The notes under the pieces were generated by a model. The model made no database searches, was not told the origin of the DNA, and saw only the letters and a list, made by a program, of their open reading frames with translations. From Methylobacterium sp. Leaf91 (GTDB taxonomy: Bacteria; Pseudomonadota; Alphaproteobacteria; Rhizobiales; Beijerinckiaceae): 64,000 bases of DNA. Positions 53,402-61,472 of the stretch are shown one piece after another. Location: contig NZ_LMMP01000009.1 in NCBI RefSeq assembly GCF_001422815.1, positions 7,746-71,745 on the forward strand, read 5' to 3'. A program made the position numbers and the translations under genes. Position 1 is the stretch's first letter; every line of letters starts with the position of its first letter.

Positions 53402-54106
53402 ATGGCTTCGCCGACCGCTCTCCTCTCCGCTCGCTCCTTCGTCGCGTCCTCTTTGGCGGCGCTCGCCCTCAGCCTCGGGGCCGCCGCTCCGGCATCGGCC
53501 CATCCGCATGTCTGGGTAACGTCGAAGGCGGAGATCGATTACGGCGAGGGCGGCAAGGTGACGGGCATCCGTCACGCCTGGACCTTCGATGCGAGCTACT
53601 CGGCCTCGGCGATCCAGGGGCTCGATGCGAACGGCGACGGCACGGTCTCCCCCGACGAGCTCGCGGGCCTCGCCACGGACAATACCGCCAATCTCGCGGA
53701 ATTCGCCTATTTCACGAAGCTTAAGATCGGCGGCAAGGAGCAGACCTTCGCCGATCCGATCGAGCCGCGCATGAGAATGGACGGCGACAGGCTGACGCTC
53801 AGCTTCCTTCTGCCGCTGAAATCGCCGGTGGCGCAGGGGCGCGGAGTCGCGGCGTTGGAGGTCTTCGACCCGACCTATTTCGTTGCGTTCAGCCTCTCGG
53901 AGGATGCGGACACCGCGCGCCTCGTCGGCTCGCCGGCCGGTTGCGCCGCCACGATCACCCGGCCCAAATCCGAGCAGGCGAAGACCGCGGATGCCAAGAC
54001 TGCCGATGCCAAGCCGGGTCTGTCGGAGGCGTTCTTCGAAGCGCTGACCAACGCATCGAGTTACGGCGTCCAGTTCGCGAACCGGATCATCGTCGCATGT
54101 CCGTAG
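53402..54106 (+). CDS. DUF1007 periplasmic protein with EF-hand-like motif
   Basis: 234 residues, signal peptide up to PASAHPHVWV, the histidine-rich start of DUF1007. An EF-hand-like loop LDANGDGTVSPDEL near residue 75 could bind a metal. The protein is encoded 10 bases into the following nickel/cobalt permease gene, so it is probably its periplasmic accessory. The family is usually linked to metal transport. Confidence 0.88.
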   Translation: MASPTALLSARSFVASSLAALALSLGAAAPASAHPHVWVTSKAEIDYGEGGKVTGIRHAWTFDASYSASAIQGLDANGDGTVSPDELAGLATDNTANLAEFAYFTKLKIGGKEQTFADPIEPRMRMDGDRLTLSFLLPLKSPVAQGRGVAALEVFDPTYFVAFSLSEDADTARLVGSPAGCAATITRPKSEQAKTADAKTADAKPGLSEAFFEALTNASSYGVQFANRIIVACP

Positions 54107-55113
54107 GCGTGGCCGCCGCATGGGCCGATCATCCGCGCGGCCGGATCGCCTTACGGATCGCCCTGGCTCTCGCAGCGATCGCCTGTGTCGCCCTCGTCCT
54201 CACGGCGCTGTCGTGGCTCCTCGGCTCCAGCGTGGCGCCACCGCCGCCCCGCTCCCCATTCGGTGTCGGATTTCGCGAGGCGGCGCCCTCGGCCACCGGG
54301 ATCGGCGGCTGGCTGCTCGCCATGCAGTCGAGCTTCTCGCGCAGCCTGCAAGCCACCGTCGCTGCCATCAAGCAGGGCGGAAGCTGGGGGCCCATGATCC
54401 TCATCGGCTTCAGCTACGGCGTGTTCCACGCCGCCGGACCGGGCCATGGCAAGGCGGTGATCGCCGGCTACATCATGGCCGGGGAGCGGGCGCTGGCACG
54501 CGGCTTCTCGCTCAGTGCCGCCGCGGCTTTGCTGCAAGCCCTCGTCGCCATCGCCATCGTCGCCATCGGCAACCTCCTCCTCAACGCCACCGCCGCCGGG
54601 ATGACGCGGGCCGGTACGGTAATCGAGACGGTGAGCTTCGCCCTCGTTGCCCTCCTCGGCCTCACGGTGACGTGGCGGAAGGCCGGACGACTGGCGGGGC
54701 TCGTTCACGGCGGTAACGCGGCCGCCTGCGCGCCCGGCTGCGGGCATGTCCACCTCAGCGACGCCACCGCCATCGGCCGCCTCGATTCCTGGCGCGAGCG
54801 GGCGGGCGTGGTACTGGCGGCCGGCTCACGCCCCTGCGCCGGCGCGATCCTCATCCTGGTCTTCTCCGCGTCGCAGGGCATTTTGGCGGCGGGCATCGCG
54901 GCAACGTTCGCCATGGCCCTGGGCACGGCCCTGACCACCGGGGTGCTGGCGAGCCTGGCGGTCTTCGCCAAGGCCCTGGCCCTGCGTCTCGCGGGAGGGC
55001 GCGGGTCCACGGGGGCCATCGCCGTAGGTGGGCTCGAACTGCTGGCCGGCGCTTTCGTCTTCGTGCTCGGCATCGCCATGCTGGCCGGGCTCGCCGTGGG
55101 CGTGGGCGGATAA
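54097..55113 (+). CDS. Nickel/cobalt permease (NiCoT/RcnA-like)
   Basis: 338 residues, about seven membrane segments. Motifs FHAAGPGHGKAVIAGYIMA, the histidine region CAPGCGHVHLSD and GSRPCAGAILILVFSASQ, and FAMALGTALTTG are those of NiCoT-type transporters. It overlaps the DUF1007 gene by 10 bases. The direction of transport, uptake or efflux, cannot be told by eye. Start ATG 54097 was chosen because it precedes the first membrane helix (IALRIALALAAIACVALVL). Confidence 0.9.
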   Translation: MSVGVAAAWADHPRGRIALRIALALAAIACVALVLTALSWLLGSSVAPPPPRSPFGVGFREAAPSATGIGGWLLAMQSSFSRSLQATVAAIKQGGSWGPMILIGFSYGVFHAAGPGHGKAVIAGYIMAGERALARGFSLSAAAALLQALVAIAIVAIGNLLLNATAAGMTRAGTVIETVSFALVALLGLTVTWRKAGRLAGLVHGGNAAACAPGCGHVHLSDATAIGRLDSWRERAGVVLAAGSRPCAGAILILVFSASQGILAAGIAATFAMALGTALTTGVLASLAVFAKALALRLAGGRGSTGAIAVGGLELLAGAFVFVLGIAMLAGLAVGVGG

Positions 55114-55186
55114 GATTTTCCTCGTCACGGATTGCCGTCCTGTGGCAGGTTTCGGATGACCCGCCGGTTCGCGGCTGGGTTTTCCC

Positions 55187-55924
55187 GTGAAACCGACGGA
55201 GCCGGCCCGCATGGCATCAGGTTTCGAGCACATCCTTCACTGGCGGTTGCTGTCCGGCTCGCACCCCTTCCCCGGCCCAGATGGCGGGACCTGCATCAAC
55301 GAGGCAGCGGTCGTCGCGGCCGGCCTACCCTACCGGTCGATCCGCTCCTCTTCGGATTGTCCGACGTGTTTCTCGAAACCCCTCGCCGCTTACGCGCTCG
55401 GCCTCAACGACGCGATGCCGGACGACCAGCGCTCTCGCTTGATGGCCTTCGTCCTGCGCCTGTCCGGCTCCGCTGATACGGCGGAGATCGAGGAGCAACG
55501 CACCCGCTTCCTCGCCCTGGAAAGCATTCGTCGAATCCTGCCACCTCTCCTCGACCGGGCAGGTTTTGCTGATCTTGCCGCTCGCTGCGACGAAACCCAG
55601 GATCTCGATGCGGGTCTTTTGGCTGCGCAGGCCGCTGCGTGGCGCGGCGGCACCGTGGCTCAGGCCGCGTCGCAGCAACGGGACTGGCGACGGGGCGCCC
55701 TCGCCTCCGCCATCGCTCGCAGCGCGGTGGCGGCAGTGAAGTCGGCCACCGATGCCCGGTCAGCGGCCGAGATCGCGGAAGGTTCGGCTCCTTTTGCCGA
55801 GGGCGTCTGGGACAGCGCAGCGACCATCCTCGACGAGGCCCTGACCATCGGACGGCAGGCACCGGACATCGATCTCGTTCAGGCGCAGGAACGATTGGAT
55901 GCGGCGCGGGCGAGCGCGTCCTGA
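55187..55924 (+). CDS. Hypothetical protein, conserved in rhizobia-like genomes
   Basis: 245 residues. The N-terminal motif FEHILHWRLLSGSHPFPGPD and GGTCINEAAVVAAGLPYRSI, with cysteines in SDCPTCFSKP, suggests a metal- or DNA-related small domain of uncharacterised type. The rest is helical. A different start, Met9 (MASGFEH), is possible. No function recognised. It follows the permease gene after about 70 bases on the same strand. Confidence 0.7.
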   Translation: MKPTEPARMASGFEHILHWRLLSGSHPFPGPDGGTCINEAAVVAAGLPYRSIRSSSDCPTCFSKPLAAYALGLNDAMPDDQRSRLMAFVLRLSGSADTAEIEEQRTRFLALESIRRILPPLLDRAGFADLAARCDETQDLDAGLLAAQAAAWRGGTVAQAASQQRDWRRGALASAIARSAVAAVKSATDARSAAEIAEGSAPFAEGVWDSAATILDEALTIGRQAPDIDLVQAQERLDAARASAS

Positions 55925-55972
55925 GCCTCGGCCAATAGGTTCGACGAGGCGGGTGATCTCCGCTGCGTCGGC

Positions 55973-56557
55973 TCAGACGGCCACGGGCCCCGATGCGAGG
56001 TCGAGTTCGGTGGTGGCACAGTTGTCGAGCCAGATGCCGGTGAGGTGAAAGAAGAACGTGCCGTGGCCGACGACGGCGATGGTCCGCTCGCGCCGCTCGG
56101 TCAGCCAGTCGCGGAACGTCGCCACGCGACGATCGAAGAGGTGGCGCGGCTCCACATGGACACCCTCCGCGATCGGCTCGCCCTCGGCATGCCACCAGAT
56201 TTCGGGCAGGTGATCGATATCGAGATGCGGGAATTCCGCCTTCAACACGGAGGCGGCGCGCCCGACATCGCAGCTGCTCTCCTGGCATTCGCGATGGAGC
56301 ACTTCCACCAGGATCTCGGGCTTGGCCGGATGATCGCCGAAAATGCCGGCGGTGGTCTGGATGGCGCGGGTGAGCGGAGACGTCACCACCAGATCGAAGG
56401 GGATGTCCCGCAGCCGTTCCCGGGCCGCCGCGACCTGGGCGATGCCCCGCTCCGTCAGCCGGGCATCGATATGGCCGGGATCGCGACCGGTGAGGCGATG
56501 GGCTGCGTTGAAGGTGGATTCGCCGTGGCGGATGCAGACGATGCGTGTCTCGGGCAT
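55973..56557 (-). CDS. Histidine phosphatase family protein
   Basis: 194 residues from ATG 56557. The phosphoglycerate-mutase-like signature is RIVCIRHGESTFNAAHRLTG at the start, with catalytic His, then VVTSPLTRAIQTTAGIFG, and a second His in VVGHGTFFFHLTG. Substrate unknown, although sequences like this are often sugar-phosphate or broad-range phosphatases. Divergent from xerC; its start lies 171 bases before that gene. Confidence 0.92.
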   Translation of the reverse strand: MPETRIVCIRHGESTFNAAHRLTGRDPGHIDARLTERGIAQVAAARERLRDIPFDLVVTSPLTRAIQTTAGIFGDHPAKPEILVEVLHRECQESSCDVGRAASVLKAEFPHLDIDHLPEIWWHAEGEPIAEGVHVEPRHLFDRRVATFRDWLTERRERTIAVVGHGTFFFHLTGIWLDNCATTELDLASGPVAV

Positions 56558-56728
56558 GCGGGCTCGGATCGGGAGGGACGACAGGGGTAGGATGCGATGA
56601 TCAAGCGCTGAGCCGCTGCGCCGTTCCGTGAAACAGCCGACCACCGCCACGATCTCCTCGCCCCGTCGGCAACGCTCCGTCAACCTCGGTGGCGTTGAGT
56701 GGGCTTTTCGCTCTTGGATCACCGCGCG

Positions 56729-57754
56729 ATGCTCCACGTTCCGCCTTCACCTGCCACTGCCAGCGCCATCGCCTTTCCCGGCGACGAGGCAGTCCGGTCC
56801 GTCGCCATGGCGTGGCAGGACAGTTTGCTGCGCGAGCGCCGGATGGCCGCGAACACGGTGGAAGCCTATGCGCGCGACCTACGGCAGTTCCTCGACCACC
56901 TGCAGAGGCGGCATGGCACGGTCGGAATCGCCGGGCTCGTCGCATTGAAGCCCCGCGACATCCGTGGATTCATGGCAGCGCGCCGGGCCGAGACGGTGAG
57001 CGGTCGATCGCTGATGCGCGCGCTCGCGGGCCTTCGCTCCTTCGCGCGGCACCTCGAACGGGACGGTCACGGCAGCGTGTCGGCCCTCGGGGCGATCCGC
57101 TCGCCCAAGGTCGAGCGGCGCTTGCCTCGCCCGATTCCCATCGCCGCCGCCCGCGCCTTGACCGATATCGACATCCGCGCCGGGGAATCCCGCGAGCCCT
57201 GGGTTCTGGCGCGTGACGCCGCCGTTCTCGCTCTTCTCTACGGTTCCGGCCTGCGCATTTCCGAAGCCCTCGGCCTCACCCGCCGCGATGCGCCCGTACC
57301 GGGAGTGGAGTCGGTGACGGTGATGGGCAAAGGCGGCAAGGAGCGGATGGTGCCGATCCTTCCCGTGGTGGCCGAGGCGGTGGCGGCCTATCTCGCCGCG
57401 TGCCCCCATGCGCTCGATCCGCAAGGGCCTCTCTTCGTTGGCGTGAAAGGCGGCAAGCTCTCCCCGCGGATCATCCAATATGCGGTGGCCTCCCTGCGCG
57501 GCGCCCTCGGCCTGCCGGACAGCGCCACGCCCCACGCCTTGCGGCACTCCTTCGCCACGCACCTCCTCGGCCGCCAGGGGGAGTTGCGCGCGATCCAGGA
57601 ATTGCTCGGCCACGCCTCGCTCTCGACGACGCAGCTCTACACCAAGGTCGACGCCGCCCGCCTGATGGATGCGTTCGAGCAGGCCCATCCGCGTGCGGGT
57701 GCGCGCGCTACAGATCGAGTTCGGGATAGCGTCGGAAGATCCCCTGCTGGTTGA
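56729..57754 (+). CDS. xerC: Tyrosine recombinase XerC
   Basis: 341 residues. SAM-like N-terminal domain (LLRERRMAANTVEAYARDLR) and catalytic domain with Arg in LYGSGLRISEAL, Lys in VMGKGGKERMVP, His-x-x-Arg in PHALRHSFATHLLG and the Tyr in LSTTQLYTKVD. It resolves chromosome dimers at dif. Its size and motifs match the housekeeping Xer, not a phage integrase. Its last 47 bases overlap the GST gene tail to tail. Confidence 0.94.
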   Translation: MLHVPPSPATASAIAFPGDEAVRSVAMAWQDSLLRERRMAANTVEAYARDLRQFLDHLQRRHGTVGIAGLVALKPRDIRGFMAARRAETVSGRSLMRALAGLRSFARHLERDGHGSVSALGAIRSPKVERRLPRPIPIAAARALTDIDIRAGESREPWVLARDAAVLALLYGSGLRISEALGLTRRDAPVPGVESVTVMGKGGKERMVPILPVVAEAVAAYLAACPHALDPQGPLFVGVKGGKLSPRIIQYAVASLRGALGLPDSATPHALRHSFATHLLGRQGELRAIQELLGHASLSTTQLYTKVDAARLMDAFEQAHPRAGARATDRVRDSVGRSPAG

Positions 57755-58430
57755 AGGGGATGCGGCGCGGGCTCGCCAGATAGGCGGCGATCCCGGGCCG
57801 TTGCCGCACCGCGTCGTGAAGGGCGGCGACGTGGCGGTTTTCGGCGAGGGTCCGCTCCGTCGCGTGGGGGAACGCGTAGAGCAACCCGTCCACGAGTTGG
57901 AACAGGGACAGATCGGCGTAGGTCGTGGACCCGCCGACGAGATGGCGGTCGTCGTTGCGGCCGAGCACATGGTCGAACCAGGCGAGATATTCCGGAATCC
58001 GGTTCGCCTGAAAGTCCTTCGCTCGCCGAAGCGCTTCCGGCTTCTGGTCCTCGTAGGTGAGGCTCACCGCGATGGGATGGTGAGTGTCGTGTGCCTCGGC
58101 CACCACATCCGCGATGGTCAGCTGGATCTGATGGGTCCAGATGCGGTCGGCTTCGTCCGACGGCGCGAGGCCGAGCCGGGGACCGAGATAGAGCAGGATC
58201 GCCGCCGTCTGTCCGACCACGACGTCGCCATCTCGGAGGAAGGGCGGCGCATAGGACGGCCGCGCCACCGAGGGATCGCCGAGAAAAGCGGTCATGGCGC
58301 CGAGGCCCTGGCCCTCCTCCTCTCGTTCGCGGGCGATATCGACATACTCCGCCCCGGCATCCTCCAGGGCGAGGCGGACGAACTCACCGCGCCCCTGGAT
58401 CGTCGGCCAGTAATAGAGTTCGTAGGGCAT
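57708..58430 (-). CDS. Glutathione S-transferase
   Basis: 240 residues. The thioredoxin-like N-domain (YELYYWPTIQGRGEFVRLAL with the glutathione-contacting Tyr) is followed by the GSH-binding APPFLRDGDVVVGQTAAILL, and a helical C-domain (FQANRIPEYLAWFDHVLGRN). It adds glutathione to electrophiles. It reads opposite to xerC; nothing indicates regulation. Confidence 0.92.
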   Translation of the reverse strand: MPYELYYWPTIQGRGEFVRLALEDAGAEYVDIAREREEEGQGLGAMTAFLGDPSVARPSYAPPFLRDGDVVVGQTAAILLYLGPRLGLAPSDEADRIWTHQIQLTIADVVAEAHDTHHPIAVSLTYEDQKPEALRRAKDFQANRIPEYLAWFDHVLGRNDDRHLVGGSTTYADLSLFQLVDGLLYAFPHATERTLAENRHVAALHDAVRQRPGIAAYLASPRRIPFNQQGIFRRYPELDL

Positions 58431-58575
58431 CCGGCGCTCCGCTGCGGAAGGTGTGAGACACCTGTTCCAACACGGGCACCCCGTCCGGGGTGCCGAGCGA
58501 TGCGACGTTCCCGGACGGCGGCCTACGTCGAACCCGCCCTCCGGCTCATTGCCAAGACGGGGGCGGTAGCCCGTC

Positions 58576-59976
58576 TCAGATGTGGATCGCCCGCTTGCCG
58601 ACGGCGAGGGCTGCTTCCTTGACCGCCTCGGTCAGCGTCGGGTGAGCGTGGCAGGTCCGGGCCACGTCCTCGGCGCTGGCACCGAATTCCATGGCGACGG
58701 CCACTTCCGCGATCAGGTTGCCCGCATCCGCACCGACGATATGAACGCCGAGCACCCGGTCGGTCTTGGCATCGGCCAGGATCTTCACGAACCCGTCCGT
58801 GGTGTGGTTGACCTTGGCGCGACCGTTCGCCGTGAAGGGGAACTTGCCCGCATTGTAGGCGATACCGTCCTTCTTCAGCTCTTCCTCGGTCTTCCCCACC
58901 GAGGCGACTTCCGGATAGGTGTAGACCACGTTCGGGATCACCCCGTAATTCACGTGGCCCGATTGCCCGGCGAGGAGTTCCGCCACGGCGACACCCTCGT
59001 CCTCGGCCTTGTGAGCGAGCATCGGCCCCGCGATCACGTCGCCGATGGCGTAGATGCCGGTGACGTTGGTGGCGTAGTGGCTGTCGGTCTGGATGCGGCC
59101 CTTGTTGTCGAGCTGCACGCCCACGGTTTCGAGACCCAGCTTCTCGGTGTAGGGCACGCGGCCGATGGCCACGAGCACCACGTCGGCCTCGAGCTTCTCG
59201 GCTTCGCCGCCGGCGGCCGGCTCCACCGAGACGGTGGCGGCGCCGTCCTTCACCTCGACGCCGGTGACCTTCGACGACAGCTTGAAGACGATGCCCTGCT
59301 TGCCGAGGATGCGCTGGAACTGCTTGCCGACCTCACCATCCATGCCGGGTAGGACGCGGTCGAGATATTCCACCACGGTGACCTCCGAGCCGAGGCGACG
59401 CCAGACGGAGCCGAGTTCGAGGCCGATCACGCCCGCGCCGATGATGAGGAGCTTCTTCGGCACGGACTGAAGCTCGAGGGCGCCGGTGGAGGAGACGACG
59501 ATCGTCTCGTCGATCGTCACGCCGGGCAGCTTCGTCACGTCGGAGCCGGTGGCGATGACGATGTTCTTCGTCTCCAGCATCTGGTTGCCGCCATCCTCGG
59601 ACAGCACCTCGACGCGGCCGGCACCGGCGACCCGGCCAAGGCCGTGATAGGCGTCGATCCCGTTCTTCTTCAGCAGGAACTCGACGCCCTTGGTGTTGCC
59701 GTCGACGCCGTCCTGCTTGAACGACATCATCTTCTTGAGGTCGAGTTCGGGCGCGCTGACGATGACGCCCATGTCGGCGAAGTGTTTCGAGGCCTCCTCG
59801 AACGCCTCGGAGGCGTGAAGCAGGGCTTTCGACGGGATGCAGCCGACATTGAGGCAGGTGCCGCCATGGGTCGCCCGCTTCTCCACCACGGCGGTCTTGA
59901 GTCCGAGCTGGGCGGCGCGGATGGCGCAAACATAGCCGCCGGGGCCGGTACCGATGACGACGAGATCGTAGGACAT
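58576..59976 (-). CDS. lpdA: Dihydrolipoyl dehydrogenase (E3)
   Basis: 466 residues. FAD motif [19 protein letters not shown], the redox-active disulfide [16 protein letters not shown], the NAD motif [19 protein letters not shown] and the C-terminal catalytic His-Glu in [13 protein letters not shown]. It reoxidises the lipoyl group of the 2-oxoglutarate dehydrogenase. Downstream of sucB in the same operon, about 110 bases away, with a strong hairpin between. Confidence 0.97.
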   Translation of the reverse strand: MSYDLVVIGTGPGGYVCAIRAAQLGLKTAVVEKRATHGGTCLNVGCIPSKALLHASEAFEEASKHFADMGVIVSAPELDLKKMMSFKQDGVDGNTKGVEFLLKKNGIDAYHGLGRVAGAGRVEVLSEDGGNQMLETKNIVIATGSDVTKLPGVTIDETIVVSSTGALELQSVPKKLLIIGAGVIGLELGSVWRRLGSEVTVVEYLDRVLPGMDGEVGKQFQRILGKQGIVFKLSSKVTGVEVKDGAATVSVEPAAGGEAEKLEADVVLVAIGRVPYTEKLGLETVGVQLDNKGRIQTDSHYATNVTGIYAIGDVIAGPMLAHKAEDEGVAVAELLAGQSGHVNYGVIPNVVYTYPEVASVGKTEEELKKDGIAYNAGKFPFTANGRAKVNHTTDGFVKILADAKTDRVLGVHIVGADAGNLIAEVAVAMEFGASAEDVARTCHAHPTLTEAVKEAALAVGKRAIHI

Positions 59977-60045
59977 AGGCTGGTGACTCGCTTGAAGGTT
60001 CGGCAGGTCAGGCCCCACCATCGAAGTTCACGCACGCGGAAGCGT

Positions 60046-60067
60046 CCGGCCGCCCTGCGGCGGCCGG
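60046..60067 (-). terminator. Hairpin between sucB and lpd
   Basis: CCGGCCGCC, loop CTGC, GGCGGCCGG: a perfect 9-bp stem with no U-run. In the leader of lpd it could attenuate or stabilise the mRNA end after sucB. Termination is not certain. Confidence 0.4.
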
Positions 60068-60090
60068 CGGACGGCAGCTGCCGGGTTGTT

Positions 60091-61416
60091 TCAGAGGTCC
60101 AGCACGAGGCGTGCCGGATCCTCCAGCGCCTCCTTGACGCGCACGAGGAAGGTCACGGCCTCCTTCCCGTCGACGATGCGGTGATCGTAGGAGAGCGCGA
60201 GATACATCATCGGCCGCGCCTCGATCTTGCCGGCGCGGACCACCGGACGCTCCTCGATGCGGTGCATGCCGAGGATGCCCGATTGCGGCGCGTTGAGGAT
60301 CGGGGTCGACATCAGCGAGCCATAGATGCCGCCATTGGTGATGGTGAAGGTGCCGCCCTGCATCTCCTCGATGGACAACTTGCCGTCCCGCGCCTTCTTG
60401 CCGAAACCGGAGATCGTCTTCTCGATGCCGGCGATGGAGAGGTCGTCGGCATTGCGCACCACCGGCACGACGAGGCCCTTATCGGTGCCGACGGCGATGC
60501 CGATATGGTAGTAGTTCTTGTAGACGAGGTCGGTCCCGTCGATCTCGGCATTGACCGCCGGCACGTCCTTGAGCGCTCCGATCACCGCCTTGGTGAAGAA
60601 GCCCATGAAGCCGAGCTTGGTGCCGTGCTTCTTCTCGAACATGTCCTTGTACTGGGCGCGCATGGCCATCACGGCCGACATGTCGACGTCGTTGAACGTC
60701 GTCAGCATCGCCGCCGTGTCCTGGGCGTCCTTGAGCCGGCGCGCGATGGTCTGGCGCAGCTTCGTCATCTTCACGCGCTCTTCGCGCGCGGCATCGTCGG
60801 GCTTCGAGGCGGGGCGCGGCGGCGAGGGAGCCTTGGCCTGGCGGGCCGGCTCCTGAGCCGGGGCCGGGGCGGAGGGCGCCTTGGAGGTCGCCTCGATCAT
60901 GTCACCCTTGGTGACGCGACCGTCCTTGCCGGTGCCGTTCACCGTCGATGGGTCGATGCCGGATTCCCGCGCCATCTTGGCGACGGCGGGGCCGTTATCG
61001 CCGGCCTGACGATCGGATTTCGGCGCAGCGGCCTCGCCGTGGTTGCCGTAGGCCGCCGAGGATTCCTCGGCGGGCGCCTTGTCCGCGCCCTCGGATTTCG
61101 GCGTCGCCTCTTCGGTGCGGGTGTCGGCCTTCGTCTCGGTCTTCTTGGCGGCGGGAGCCTTGGCGCCTCCGCCGGCGCCGGCCTCGACGATGGAGCCGAG
61201 CAGGGCGCCGGGCTCCACGGTCTCGCCGTCCTTCACCAGGATCTCACCGAGTTCACCGGCGGCGGGCGCGTTGACTTCGAGGGTGACCTTGTCGGTCTCG
61301 AGCTCAACAAGGGGCTCGTCCGCCGCCACCGCGTCGCCCGGCTTCTTGAACCAGCGGCCGATGGTGGCCTCGCTCACGGATTCGCCCAGCGTAGGAACGA
61401 GGATGTCGGTTGCCAT
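60091..61416 (-). CDS. sucB: 2-oxoglutarate dehydrogenase E2, dihydrolipoyl succinyltransferase
   Basis: 441 residues from ATG 61416. A lipoyl domain at the start ([15 protein letters not shown] with lipoyl Lys in [12 protein letters not shown]), a long Ala/Pro/Lys/Glu-rich linker, the E3/E1-binding domain ([20 protein letters not shown]), then the catalytic domain with [20 protein letters not shown] and the His-Asp active site in [16 protein letters not shown]. Transfers succinyl to CoA. It lies 56 bases after sucA. Confidence 0.97.
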   Translation of the reverse strand: MATDILVPTLGESVSEATIGRWFKKPGDAVAADEPLVELETDKVTLEVNAPAAGELGEILVKDGETVEPGALLGSIVEAGAGGGAKAPAAKKTETKADTRTEEATPKSEGADKAPAEESSAAYGNHGEAAAPKSDRQAGDNGPAVAKMARESGIDPSTVNGTGKDGRVTKGDMIEATSKAPSAPAPAQEPARQAKAPSPPRPASKPDDAAREERVKMTKLRQTIARRLKDAQDTAAMLTTFNDVDMSAVMAMRAQYKDMFEKKHGTKLGFMGFFTKAVIGALKDVPAVNAEIDGTDLVYKNYYHIGIAVGTDKGLVVPVVRNADDLSIAGIEKTISGFGKKARDGKLSIEEMQGGTFTITNGGIYGSLMSTPILNAPQSGILGMHRIEERPVVRAGKIEARPMMYLALSYDHRIVDGKEAVTFLVRVKEALEDPARLVLDL

Positions 61417-61472
61417 GGTGCTCTGTCCGCCCGAATGGTTTGGTCGCGTCGGAGAAGGGGATACCGGGGTCG

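Noticed and set aside
56729..57754. Phage integrase for the particle cluster
   Set aside because: Motifs and size match housekeeping XerC, it lies about 15 kb away, and no att repeats were seen.
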